Positions 1 through 7,055 of a stretch of DNA of 20,046 bases are shown here, piece by piece (position 1 is the first letter of the stretch; each line of letters begins with the position of its first letter). Made by a program: the position numbers and the translations under genes. The notes under the pieces were generated by a model that did no database searches, was not told where the DNA came from, and worked only from the letters and a program-made list of their open reading frames with translations. Location of the stretch: positions 1-20,046 of the IMG/VR virus record IMGVR_UViG_3300020735_000075; one strand, written 5' to 3'. This stretch comes from a virus.

Positions 1-1
1 A

Positions 2-481
2 TCTGCTGCTAATACAATCACCTCATTAACTGTTGATGCTTATGGTCGTGTAACAGCGGCTACTGGCGCTGCAATTTCTGGTCTGACTGTATCACAAGGC
101 GGTACTGGACAATCATCGTTCACTAACGGACAACTTATTGTTGGCTCTGGTACTGGCGCACTACAACAAATTGCTAACGTATCTACATCTGTAACAGGTT
201 CATTATTATCCAATAATACAATCACATCAATTACAACAGATGCGTATGGTCGTTTAACTGCTTATACTGGTTCTGCAATTTCTGGTTTAACAGTACCACA
301 AGGCGGTACCGGTTTAACAACTGCTACACTAAACGGTATCACATTTGGTAACGGTGTAGGTGCTCTTGGTGTTACTGCTGCTGCCGGTTCTTCTGACCAA
401 ACTTGGAGTAACCAAATTCTTACAGTAACCAATGCTGGTGTGCCAGTTTGGTCGTCTGCTCTTGATGGAGGCACATTCTAG
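2..481 (+). CDS. Tail-fibre-like repetitive protein, 3' end only
   Basis: An open frame enters from the left edge and runs about 159 codons to TAG at 479-481; its start lies outside the window. The product is rich in Thr, Ser, Gly, Ala and Asn and has no charged core. A 33-residue unit occurs twice, at 11-109 and 215-313. Each copy starts NTITS, contains DAYGR and ends in a GGTG turn. Repeats of this DAYGR...GGTG kind are common in phage tail fibres and other trimeric beta-structured fibres. The segment ends in a short aromatic tail (TWSNQ...VPVWSSALDGGTF) that could be the distal tip or a trimer-closing element. Two fibre-like genes follow downstream, which supports a host-recognition role. 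The exact receptor and the N-terminal attachment domain cannot be seen. Confidence 0.75.
   Translation, partial: SAANTITSLTVDAYGRVTAATGAAISGLTVSQGGTGQSSFTNGQLIVGSGTGALQQIANVSTSVTGSLLSNNTITSITTDAYGRLTAYTGSAISGLTVPQGGTGLTTATLNGITFGNGVGALGVTAAAGSSDQTWSNQILTVTNAGVPVWSSALDGGTF
11..313 (+). repeat. Two 99-nt coding repeats in fibre gene
   Basis: Positions 11-109 and 215-313 encode two similar 33-residue units, NTITS-x-T-x-DAYGR-x-TA...AISGLTV-x-QGGTG. They are offset by 204 nt (68 residues). The intervening 35 residues are not an obvious further copy. The DNA has diverged at many synonymous positions. Confidence 0.8.
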
Positions 482-518
482 TAGTGACTATATAATTCTT
501 TTATAATAGGAGTTTGAG

Positions 519-1091
519 ATGGAAAATAATGAATACGTGAATCATTACATTGAAATAATGACAGGTACTTTGACAGATGCAGTATTGAGAAATATTTCAC
601 TACAAGCAAATGCCAAAGTTACCGAATCAGTTTTAGAGAATCAGGCAAGAGTAATTGAAGAATTACAAGGTACAGTTGAAGAATTACAGGGTAAAGTTGA
701 AAATCATAATGTAGGTAATAATGAAACTATTTCTAGTCTAGAAAAAACTATATTGGATCTTAGAAATGAATTGTCAACTGTCAATAATTTAAAAAATGAA
801 TATGAGAGTGTAAAGCATCAAGCTCAACACGTTGATACATTTAGAAATGAATTAGCAAAAGAGCGTGAAGAACACCAAAGGACTAGAGAAGGCTTTGAAA
901 GACAAAAAGCTGATATTAGTCAAAATTATGAAAAACAAATTGCCGGACTGAATGAACAAATTGAATATTTACAATTAACTCCTGCCAAGCGAAAAAAAGT
1001 GGATGAGGCTAAAGCAATAGCATTAGGTGGTTCGACCATTGATGTTACAACTTTAGTAGACGCAACGACAAAGGATGGCGGAAGTTTTTAA
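519..1091 (+). CDS. Coiled-coil protein of unknown function, in fibre cluster
   Basis: This is a 190-residue hydrophilic protein. A good ribosome binding site, AGGAG at 508-512, lies six bases before the ATG. Residues about 38-165 are dominated by Glu, Lys, Gln and Leu in heptad-like spacing, including the repeated EELQG units near residues 46-57. A long alpha-helical coiled coil is therefore likely. The last 25 residues turn Thr/Gly-rich. No signal peptide or membrane segment is visible. The gene lies between two fibre-like genes and ends four bases before the next ATG, so the two are probably translated together. I do not recognise the family. A fibre-assembly chaperone, or a rod segment in the fibre or baseplate, are guesses from position and helical character only. 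Confidence 0.8.
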   Translation: MENNEYVNHYIEIMTGTLTDAVLRNISLQANAKVTESVLENQARVIEELQGTVEELQGKVENHNVGNNETISSLEKTILDLRNELSTVNNLKNEYESVKHQAQHVDTFRNELAKEREEHQRTREGFERQKADISQNYEKQIAGLNEQIEYLQLTPAKRKKVDEAKAIALGGSTIDVTTLVDATTKDGGSF

Positions 1092-1095
1092 ATAA

Positions 1096-1851
1096 ATGGC
1101 AATAGCAAATACAACAATCCAGATTAAAAAATCCACGGTTAGTGGTAATACACCAAGCACACTTGCTAATGGTGAGATTGCCATTAACACTGCGGATGGA
1201 AAGTTGTTCTATCGGACCCCGTCCGGTAGTATTGGTACTATTTCTCAAGCTTATTCTTTTGCGACAGTTAATGCTAATTCATCATTAATTCTTGCAACAT
1301 CTTCTACTGATACACTTAGTATCAATCCTAGCACCAATATTGTTGTTACGGCAAATACAAGTGCCAAATCAGTTACACTTTCACTAGCAAATAATGTTAC
1401 TGTTGCAAATAGTTTAACTATTGCTGGTTCTGGTGGTAATATTAGTGGTGCAAATACTATTTCCGCTAATACAGTTAATGTTAGTTCAGCTTTAATATTT
1501 CCTGATGGCACAATTCAGTATACTGCTAATGCTGGCGGTAGTGCAACGGATACTGTAGCAAGAACATTAGCACAAAACGCATATAATCAGGCAAACGCAG
1601 CCACCAATTATGCTGGTTCTGGTTATAATCAAGCCAACTCTGCTTACAGTTTAGCATCTTCTGCTTCAAGTACCGCAGGAGCCGCATATACTACGGCTTG
1701 CAATGCTACTGTTCTTGCTCAGGCGGCTTACAATCAAGCAAATACAGGTGGTGGCGGTGGTCCATACATTATTACTGGCGCAAATTATGTTGATTACGGA
1801 TGGGTTTATCAGTCAGCCGGTCCGGTCCAATTTAATTATGGAACGCTATAA
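1096..1851 (+). CDS. Short tail-fibre-like protein
   Basis: This 251-residue protein opens with a pattern seen at the N-terminus of many phage fibre and receptor-binding proteins (TTIQIKKSTVSG..., then LANGEIAINTADGKLFYR at about residues 22-39). That region resembles the attachment domain of tropism-determinant-like proteins. The middle is a beta-type Thr/Asn/Ser-rich segment ending in FPDGTIQYTAN. From about residue 155 come YNQAN/AY-type Ala/Asn repeats related to those in the next gene. A five-glycine hinge then leads to a short C-terminus (PYIITGANYVDYGWVY...). A virion tail fibre or fibre adaptor is the best reading. The start has only a weak upstream GGAAG and may rely on coupling to the preceding gene. 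It is short for a full fibre and may act as a connector. Confidence 0.75.
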   Translation: MAIANTTIQIKKSTVSGNTPSTLANGEIAINTADGKLFYRTPSGSIGTISQAYSFATVNANSSLILATSSTDTLSINPSTNIVVTANTSAKSVTLSLANNVTVANSLTIAGSGGNISGANTISANTVNVSSALIFPDGTIQYTANAGGSATDTVARTLAQNAYNQANAATNYAGSGYNQANSAYSLASSASSTAGAAYTTACNATVLAQAAYNQANTGGGGGPYIITGANYVDYGWVYQSAGPVQFNYGTL

Positions 1852-1854
1852 ATA
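1847..1854 (+). promoter_or_regulatory. T4-type late promoter motif TATAAATA
   Basis: An exact TATAAATA overlaps the stop codon of the 251-residue fibre gene and lies 22 bases before the ATG of the 930-residue fibre gene. This octamer is the T4 late promoter -10 element, used by gp55-programmed RNA polymerase. The same motif recurs before other genes in this window. Confidence 0.7.
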
Positions 1855-1876
1855 CTAGAATATATTTGGAAAAGAT

Positions 1877-4669
1877 ATGTCAGCAAATAACGCAACAATA
1901 GTTCAGATTAGACGAGGTAATACGGCACAAACGGCTGCCTATACCGGAGCACTTGCGGAACTTATTGTTGATACAGACCAAAATACAATCGTTGTTCAAG
2001 ATGGTACCACACAAGGCGGTAACTATCTCATTTCTAAAAGCCAATTCAATGCCAATGTATCTTATCTTTTAGGTATTGATGGTGTTCAAAATACAGCAAT
2101 TCAAGTAGCAAATACCACAGCAAATAATGCTTCTGCTAATACCATAGCACTTCAAGGTGCAATGACTTCCGCAAACGCCAATATTGTGGCTTTGTTTGCT
2201 ATTGATAATGCTCAAAACACTAGTATTACTAATACTCTTACATTTGCTAACTCAGCATATAATCAAGCTAACATAGCTTACATTGTTGCCAATAATGCTT
2301 ATAATTTAGCAAATACAGAATCGAGTTATACTTTTGCCAATGCGGCCTTCAACACCGCCAACTCAGCACAAGCAAATACAATTGCATTACAAGGTGCGAT
2401 GGCTACGGCCAATGCCAATATTGCTTATATTCTAGCGGTTGACGTTGGTCAAAACACAGCAATCACCAATACCACTACATTCGCTAATGGTGCATATAAT
2501 ACGGCAAATAGTGCTTCATCAAATACTGTAGCACTTCAAGGTGGTTTAAATACCGCTAACGCAAACATAGCGTATATTCTGGCAGTAGATATTGGTCAAA
2601 ACACTAGTATTACTAACACCACTACATTTGCCAACGGTGCTTATAATACTGCTAACTCTGCTCAAGCTAATACGATTGCACTCCAAGGCGGTCTCAATAC
2701 TGCTAATGCAAACATAGCGTATATTCTTGGTGTTGACTTAGTTCAAAACACAGCAATTACAAATACGACTACTTTTGCTAACGGTGCCTACAATACAGCC
2801 AATTCAGCTCAAGCAAACACGATAGCATTGCAAGGTGGTCTTAATACTGCCAATGCTAATATTGCTTATATTCTTGCCGTTGATTTGGCACAAAATACGG
2901 CCATTACTAGTGCAAACAATTTAGCCGCTAGTGCAGCTGCTGCAGCAAATACTAAATTACCTTTATCTGGCGGTACTATTACCGGCGATTTAGTTGTTAA
3001 TGCAAACTTGACAATTACTGGCACAACATTCTATGCTAATACACAATTAGTTGATGTTGCAAATAATAATCTTATTTTAAATGCTAGTGTATCATCAACA
3101 ACTGCACCAACACAAAACGTATACATTACTATTGACCGTGGTAATCAAGCAAACTCTCAGATTATTTGGTATGAAGCGGCAAAGAATTGGTTGTTATATA
3201 ACGGAACAACTTCTGATTATGTTGCTACTTATTCAAACATTGCAGCGGTACAAGGCGGTCTCAATACTGCTAACTCAAACATTGCTTACATTTTAGCCGT
3301 TCAAGGTGTTCAAAATACTGCAATATCTACCGCAGCATCTAACACAGTTGCTTTACAAGGTGGATTAAACACCGCCAATGCTAATATAGCCTATATTCTT
3401 GGCGTAGACTTAGCACAAAATACGGCTATATTATCGGCTTCAGCAAATACCATTGCTTTGCAAGGTGGGTTGAATACTGCTAATGCCAACATAGCATACA
3501 TTCTTGGTGTCGATATTGGACAAAATACTGCAATTACAAATACAACCACTTTTGCCAACGGTGCTTATAATACTGCTAATAGTGCGTCTGCTAATACGAT
3601 AGCACTCCAAGGTGGCTTGAATACCGCAAATGCTAATATTGCTTATATTTTGGCAGTTGATGTTGGTCAAAATACGGCCATTACTAATACAACAACATTC
3701 GCCAATTCGGCATATAACCAAGCCAATTTGGCATACATTGTGGCAAATAATGCTTACAATTTAGCCAATACAGAATCAAGTTATGTCTTTGCTAATGCAG
3801 CTTTCAATACTGCAAATAGTGCTCAAGCAAATACTATTGCTTTACAAGGCGGTCTTAATACTGCAAATGCTAATATTGCTTATATCTTAGGTGTTGACTT
3901 AACACAAAATACAGCAATTCAAGTAGCAAATAATACTGCCAATATTGCCAACGCTAGAGCATATTCAACAGTATTAAAAGCTGGCGATACAATGACCGGT
4001 TCTTTACAGATTACTGGTTCAACATCAAATGTAGCCGTTATACAAAGTTCATTAACACAAGATATAGCTGCAACTTATAATCATTCTTCAGTTGGTTTTA
4101 TTACAACGGCAAATACTGACCAATTTTTCCAAGCTGGTATTCAAAACTTTGCCAACACATCAAACTCGTCTATTGACTTCTCCATATATAATAATGCAGG
4201 TACCGATTCAAATAATTTCTTAGATGTTGGTATGTTGGGTACCTCATATAATGTGGTATTAAATCAATTTACGGCTGCATATGCTGGCGATGCATATGTT
4301 TATACAAATACAGCAAACTTAATTATTGGTACAGACACACCAAATAAATCATTAAAAGTGATGATTGGTGGTTATCTTGCAAATAATATATCTGCAGTAT
4401 ATAATGCAGCCAATACTGCTTCATCATCAAATACAACCGGTACCTTAACTATTACCGGTGGTGTTGGTGTAACAGGTAATGTATACTCAGATAGAATTTA
4501 TACCAATGGACTATATTACGCTGCTAATGGTAGTCCAATTTCTACTGGTGGTGGTTCAGTAACTCTTAGCGATTCTATTTCATCAAATTCATCCGCCAAT
4601 GCGGCTACTTCTAATGCTGTTTATATTGCTGTATCAACTGCGTTGGCTTACTCGATTGCGTTAGGATAA
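1877..4669 (+). CDS. Large repetitive tail fibre protein
   Basis: This is a 930-residue fibre-like protein. Residues 1-60 (TIVQIRRGNTAQTAAYTG...AELIVDTDQNTIVVQDG) match the N-terminal attachment pattern of phage fibres and parallel the start of the preceding gene. Residues about 90-355 and 456-690 form two blocks with ten copies in all of a unit containing TANANIAYIL, separated by QNTAITNTTTFANGAYNTANSA-type linkers. Between the blocks, at about 360-455, lies a distinct beta domain (LSGGTITGDL...VDVANNNLILN...). After block two comes GDTMTGSLQI and a non-repetitive C-terminal domain (about 695-930) that probably holds the receptor-binding and trimerisation regions. The ribosome site is weak (GGAAAAG). 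A TATAAATA late motif lies just upstream. The fibre role is confident; which of several fibres it is remains unknown. Confidence 0.88.
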   Translation: MSANNATIVQIRRGNTAQTAAYTGALAELIVDTDQNTIVVQDGTTQGGNYLISKSQFNANVSYLLGIDGVQNTAIQVANTTANNASANTIALQGAMTSANANIVALFAIDNAQNTSITNTLTFANSAYNQANIAYIVANNAYNLANTESSYTFANAAFNTANSAQANTIALQGAMATANANIAYILAVDVGQNTAITNTTTFANGAYNTANSASSNTVALQGGLNTANANIAYILAVDIGQNTSITNTTTFANGAYNTANSAQANTIALQGGLNTANANIAYILGVDLVQNTAITNTTTFANGAYNTANSAQANTIALQGGLNTANANIAYILAVDLAQNTAITSANNLAASAAAAANTKLPLSGGTITGDLVVNANLTITGTTFYANTQLVDVANNNLILNASVSSTTAPTQNVYITIDRGNQANSQIIWYEAAKNWLLYNGTTSDYVATYSNIAAVQGGLNTANSNIAYILAVQGVQNTAISTAASNTVALQGGLNTANANIAYILGVDLAQNTAILSASANTIALQGGLNTANANIAYILGVDIGQNTAITNTTTFANGAYNTANSASANTIALQGGLNTANANIAYILAVDVGQNTAITNTTTFANSAYNQANLAYIVANNAYNLANTESSYVFANAAFNTANSAQANTIALQGGLNTANANIAYILGVDLTQNTAIQVANNTANIANARAYSTVLKAGDTMTGSLQITGSTSNVAVIQSSLTQDIAATYNHSSVGFITTANTDQFFQAGIQNFANTSNSSIDFSIYNNAGTDSNNFLDVGMLGTSYNVVLNQFTAAYAGDAYVYTNTANLIIGTDTPNKSLKVMIGGYLANNISAVYNAANTASSSNTTGTLTITGGVGVTGNVYSDRIYTNGLYYAANGSPISTGGGSVTLSDSISSNSSANAATSNAVYIAVSTALAYSIALG
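2140..2925 (+). repeat. Fibre repeat block I (five units)
   Basis: This block encodes five copies of a unit centred on (S/T)ANANI(A/V)...(A/G)(V/I)D-x-x-QNT. The first copy is degenerate (NIVALFAID). Copies are joined by TTTFANGAYNTANSAQANTIALQGG linkers. A variant insert (IAYIVANNAYNLANTESSY...) follows copy one. The peptide is nearly constant while codons vary between copies. Confidence 0.85.
3240..3935 (+). repeat. Fibre repeat block II (five units)
   Basis: Five further copies of the NANIAYIL(A/G)V unit follow a separate beta domain. The IAYIVANNAYNLANTESSY insert of block I recurs here between copies nine and ten. The similar arrangement suggests that an ancestral block was duplicated, or exchanged by recombination. 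Confidence 0.85.
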
Positions 4670-4672
4670 AAA

Positions 4673-5443
4673 ATGGCAACAATTACAAACAGAGCAGATT
4701 TTACAGATTATTGTAAGCGTAGATTGGGATTTCCCGTCATTGATATCAACGTGGATGACGACCAAGTAGACGACCGTATTGATGATGCTTTGCAATATTG
4801 GCAAGATTATCACTTTGATGGTCTACAAAAAGTTTATTGGATTAAACACATTACTCAAGATGATGTTAATAACAAATATCTTGATGCCACATCTGCGGTA
4901 GATTCGGCAAATAATACATTAGAAATTGCTGGTGTAACTCGTATATTTCCGCTTTCAGATTCACAAGCAAGCGTTAATATGTTTGACTTGCGTTATCAAT
5001 TACGCTTAAACGAATTATATGATTTTACTTCTGCCTCATATATTAACTATACATTAACTCAACAACATTTACGTTCATTAGAGATTATGTTTACTGGTGA
5101 AGTTCCTATTCGCTTTCAAAGACATATGCAAAGATTGTATATTGATTGGGCATGGGGATATGATGTTAATGTAGGTGATGTGGCAATTTCTGAATGTTAT
5201 GCACTTATTAATCCAGATACTTTTAATTTGGTATGGAATGACCGTTGGTTAAAAGAATATGCTACTGCCCTCATCAAGCGAAGTTGGGGTGCCAACATGA
5301 AGAAGTTTGGTGGCCTACAATTACCTGGTGGTGTAACACTAAATGGTGAAGATACTTATAATGAAGCTGCAGCAGAAATTGAAAGACTTGAAAAAGAAAT
5401 GGAAATGAATTACGGTGCCCCGTTGGAATTTTTCATGAACTAA
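4673..5443 (+). CDS. 13: Neck protein gp13 (head closure)
   Basis: This 256-residue protein is recognised as T4 gp13-like from its N-terminus (RADFTDYCKRRLGFPVIDIN, then DDQVDDRIDDALQYWQDYH at about residues 27-45) and from its place directly before gene 14. In T4, gp13 and gp14 form the neck that closes the portal after DNA packaging and gives the docking surface for the tail. The later part includes the motif YIDWAWGYDVNVGD and a helical Glu-rich C-terminus. It is shorter than T4 gp13 (about 309 residues). AGGA at 4663-4666, inside the end of the fibre gene, lies six bases before the ATG, and the intergenic gap is three bases, so translation is probably coupled. Confidence 0.88.
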   Translation: MATITNRADFTDYCKRRLGFPVIDINVDDDQVDDRIDDALQYWQDYHFDGLQKVYWIKHITQDDVNNKYLDATSAVDSANNTLEIAGVTRIFPLSDSQASVNMFDLRYQLRLNELYDFTSASYINYTLTQQHLRSLEIMFTGEVPIRFQRHMQRLYIDWAWGYDVNVGDVAISECYALINPDTFNLVWNDRWLKEYATALIKRSWGANMKKFGGLQLPGGVTLNGEDTYNEAAAEIERLEKEMEMNYGAPLEFFMN

Positions 5444-5444
5444 C

Positions 5445-6326
5445 ATGGCAACTTCTCAATACTTCAACAACTATGCGTCACTCAGCGAACAAAGGTTAAT
5501 TGAGGACCTAATAACAGAATCCATTAGAATTCAAGGATTTGATTGCTACTACCTACCCAATGATAATGACCAAGCTCGTGATTTATTATTTGGTGAAGAT
5601 CCAGTTAAAAAGTTTCAATCAGCATTTCAATTAGAAATGTATCTTTCTAATGCTACCGAATATGGTGGCGAAAAAGAATTCTTCTCTAAATTTGGACTTG
5701 AAATTAAAAACAATGTTCAAGTAATAGTTTCTAAGCGTGCTTTTACTCAAAGAGTTCCACAAAATACTTTTACCAGACCCCGTGAAGGTGACTTAATTTA
5801 TATTCCGTTCTTAAATGGTACTGGTGAATTGTTTGAAATTAAATTTACAAATCAAACAAAAGATTTCTTCATGTTAGGCAGAAAAGTTCCATATTTCTAT
5901 GAGTTAGAGATGGAGAAATTCAAATACTCACAAGAAATTATTTCTACTGGTGTTGCTGCTATTGATTCTGTTGTTACGGATTCTGCTTATACATTGCATC
6001 TGAATACAGGTGCAGGAACAGGAACATATGCAATCAACGAAATCGTATACCAATCTTCAGATTCAACATATGCAAACGCTGCTACTGTTGCTGTTGTTCA
6101 GTCCTGGATTCCTTCTTCTAACACACTTTCTGTGTCCAATATTGCCGGCCAATTTATTAACAATCAACTCATTATTGGACAATCTAGTAACGCAAGATAC
6201 ACATTGACTACATTTGATCCGTTAAATAATCCGGCTAATAAAGAAAATTATGATAATGCTTATATTCATTCTTCAGCAAATTCTATTATTGATTGGAGTG
6301 AAAGTAATCCGTTTGGTAACATTTAA
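5445..6326 (+). CDS. 14: Neck protein gp14
   Basis: This 293-residue protein is gp14-like: the N-terminal part (LIEDLITESIRIQGFDCYYLP) and the central core (TFTRPREGDLIYIPF, then FEIKFTN) read as the T4-superfamily neck protein. With gp13 it forms the collar at the head-tail junction. Residues about 185-262 look like an added small beta domain (YAINEIVYQSS...LSVSNIAGQF...LIIGQSSNARY). A related segment occurs in gp15 two genes downstream. The gene starts one base after the gene 13 stop, with no strong ribosome site of its own. Gene 15 would normally follow directly; here a homing endonuclease gene intervenes. Confidence 0.9.
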   Translation: MATSQYFNNYASLSEQRLIEDLITESIRIQGFDCYYLPNDNDQARDLLFGEDPVKKFQSAFQLEMYLSNATEYGGEKEFFSKFGLEIKNNVQVIVSKRAFTQRVPQNTFTRPREGDLIYIPFLNGTGELFEIKFTNQTKDFFMLGRKVPYFYELEMEKFKYSQEIISTGVAAIDSVVTDSAYTLHLNTGAGTGTYAINEIVYQSSDSTYANAATVAVVQSWIPSSNTLSVSNIAGQFINNQLIIGQSSNARYTLTTFDPLNNPANKENYDNAYIHSSANSIIDWSESNPFGNI

Positions 6327-6328
6327 AG

Positions 6329-6336
6329 TATAAATA
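6329..6336 (+). promoter_or_regulatory. Late promoter motif TATAAATA before endonuclease gene
   Basis: An exact TATAAATA starts three bases after the gene 14 stop. It could drive late transcription of the homing endonuclease and gene 15. It may have arrived with the endonuclease gene or belonged to the original 14-15 junction. Confidence 0.65.
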
Positions 6337-6339
6337 AGT

Positions 6340-6370
6340 ATAGGCCACGATATTATCAATATCCGCCTAT
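6340..6370 (+). promoter_or_regulatory. Bipartite hairpin in endonuclease leader
   Basis: An outer stem ATAGGC (6340-6345) pairs with GCCTAT (6365-6370). An inner stem GATATT (6349-6354) pairs with AATATC (6358-6363) around an ATC loop. Only a small internal loop (CAC opposite C) separates the stems. It lies between the late motif and the endonuclease start and has no T-tract, so a terminator is unlikely. Leader hairpins are known to limit expression of some T4 homing endonucleases; a similar role here is inference. Confidence 0.55.
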
Positions 6371-6395
6371 TCTAACATTATACGAGAATGCCAGC

Positions 6396-7055
6396 ATGAA
6401 TATTTATTACACTTATGCTTATATAAGAAAAAATGGAACACCATATTATATTGGTAAAGGAAAAGAAAATCGAGCTTGGACTAACCATAAAATACACGGT
6501 ATAATTACTCCAAAAAATAATAACAGAATAGTTATATTGGAATCCAATTTAACTGAGATTGGCGCTTTGGCTCTAGAAAGAAGAATGATTAAATGGTGGG
6601 GACGAAAAGATTTGGGTACCGGTATTTTATATAATAAAACAGAAGGTGGAGAAGGAACTTCAGGATATTCACATACAAAGTTATCAAAAATAATTATGAA
6701 AGAATATAAAATTAATAAACCTTTATGTAAAACCCATTGCAATAATATTTCAAAAAGTCTTATTGGTAATACCAGAGCTCTAGGTCATAAACACACAAAA
6801 GAAACTTTATTAAAAATTAGTAATTCAAATAAAGGTAAAAAAAGAAGTAAACAAGTAAAACAAAATATAAGCAATTCTTTAATAGGAAAAAATTATATTG
6901 ATTTACATGGTGAAGAAAAAGCAAAAGAAATTAAAAATAAATTAAGTTTAAGTAAAAAAAATATGCCTCAAAAAACTTGTATACATTGTGGAGTCACAGG
7001 AAAAGGCAGTAATATGACCAGATATCATTTTAATAATTGTAAAAAGAAGATATAA
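6396..7055 (+). CDS. GIY-YIG homing endonuclease with NUMOD3 repeats and zinc finger
   Basis: This 219-residue protein carries a GIY-YIG nuclease domain at about residues 4-85: TYAYI (6-10) and YYIGKG (17-22) are the signature strands, Arg26 and Glu61 are the likely catalytic pair, and Asn80 lies before TEGGEG. Residues about 118-190 contain NUMOD3-type DNA-binding motifs ([13 protein letters not shown], then [12 protein letters not shown]). The C-terminus has a Cys/His zinc-finger pattern with Cys195, Cys198, His211 and Cys215. This layout is typical of free-standing phage homing endonucleases. The gene is visibly more A-rich than its neighbours, which suggests later arrival. It separates genes 14 and 15, and its TAA overlaps the gene 15 ATG by one base (TAATG). 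No intron is implied, since both flanking genes are intact. Confidence 0.93.
   Translation: MNIYYTYAYIRKNGTPYYIGKGKENRAWTNHKIHGIITPKNNNRIVILESNLTEIGALALERRMIKWWGRKDLGTGILYNKTEGGEGTSGYSHTKLSKIIMKEYKINKPLCKTHCNNISKSLIGNTRALGHKHTKETLLKISNSNKGKKRSKQVKQNISNSLIGKNYIDLHGEEKAKEIKNKLSLSKKNMPQKTCIHCGVTGKGSNMTRYHFNNCKKKI

Noticed and set aside
502-507. TATAAT as a sigma70 -10 box before the coiled-coil gene
   Set aside because: No acceptable -35 sequence lies about 17 bases upstream, and the hexamer is frequent by chance in such AT-rich DNA.
3440-3721. 93-codon minus-strand frame with Cys/Ile/Ser repeats
   Set aside because: It is the reverse reading of the fibre repeats, so its repetition is not independent evidence of a gene.
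2140-3935. CRISPR-like or satellite repeat array
   Set aside because: The periodicity is in-frame coding repetition within a single fibre gene. The DNA copies are not identical and have no unique spacers.
6446-6742. 98-codon minus-strand open frame across the endonuclease gene
   Set aside because: It is a shadow of an AT-rich gene with clear GIY-YIG motifs on the plus strand.
6327-7054. Group I intron or intein interrupting gene 14 or 15
   Set aside because: Both flanking genes are complete, with proper stop and start. The nuclease gene is free-standing and no conserved intron core was recognised.
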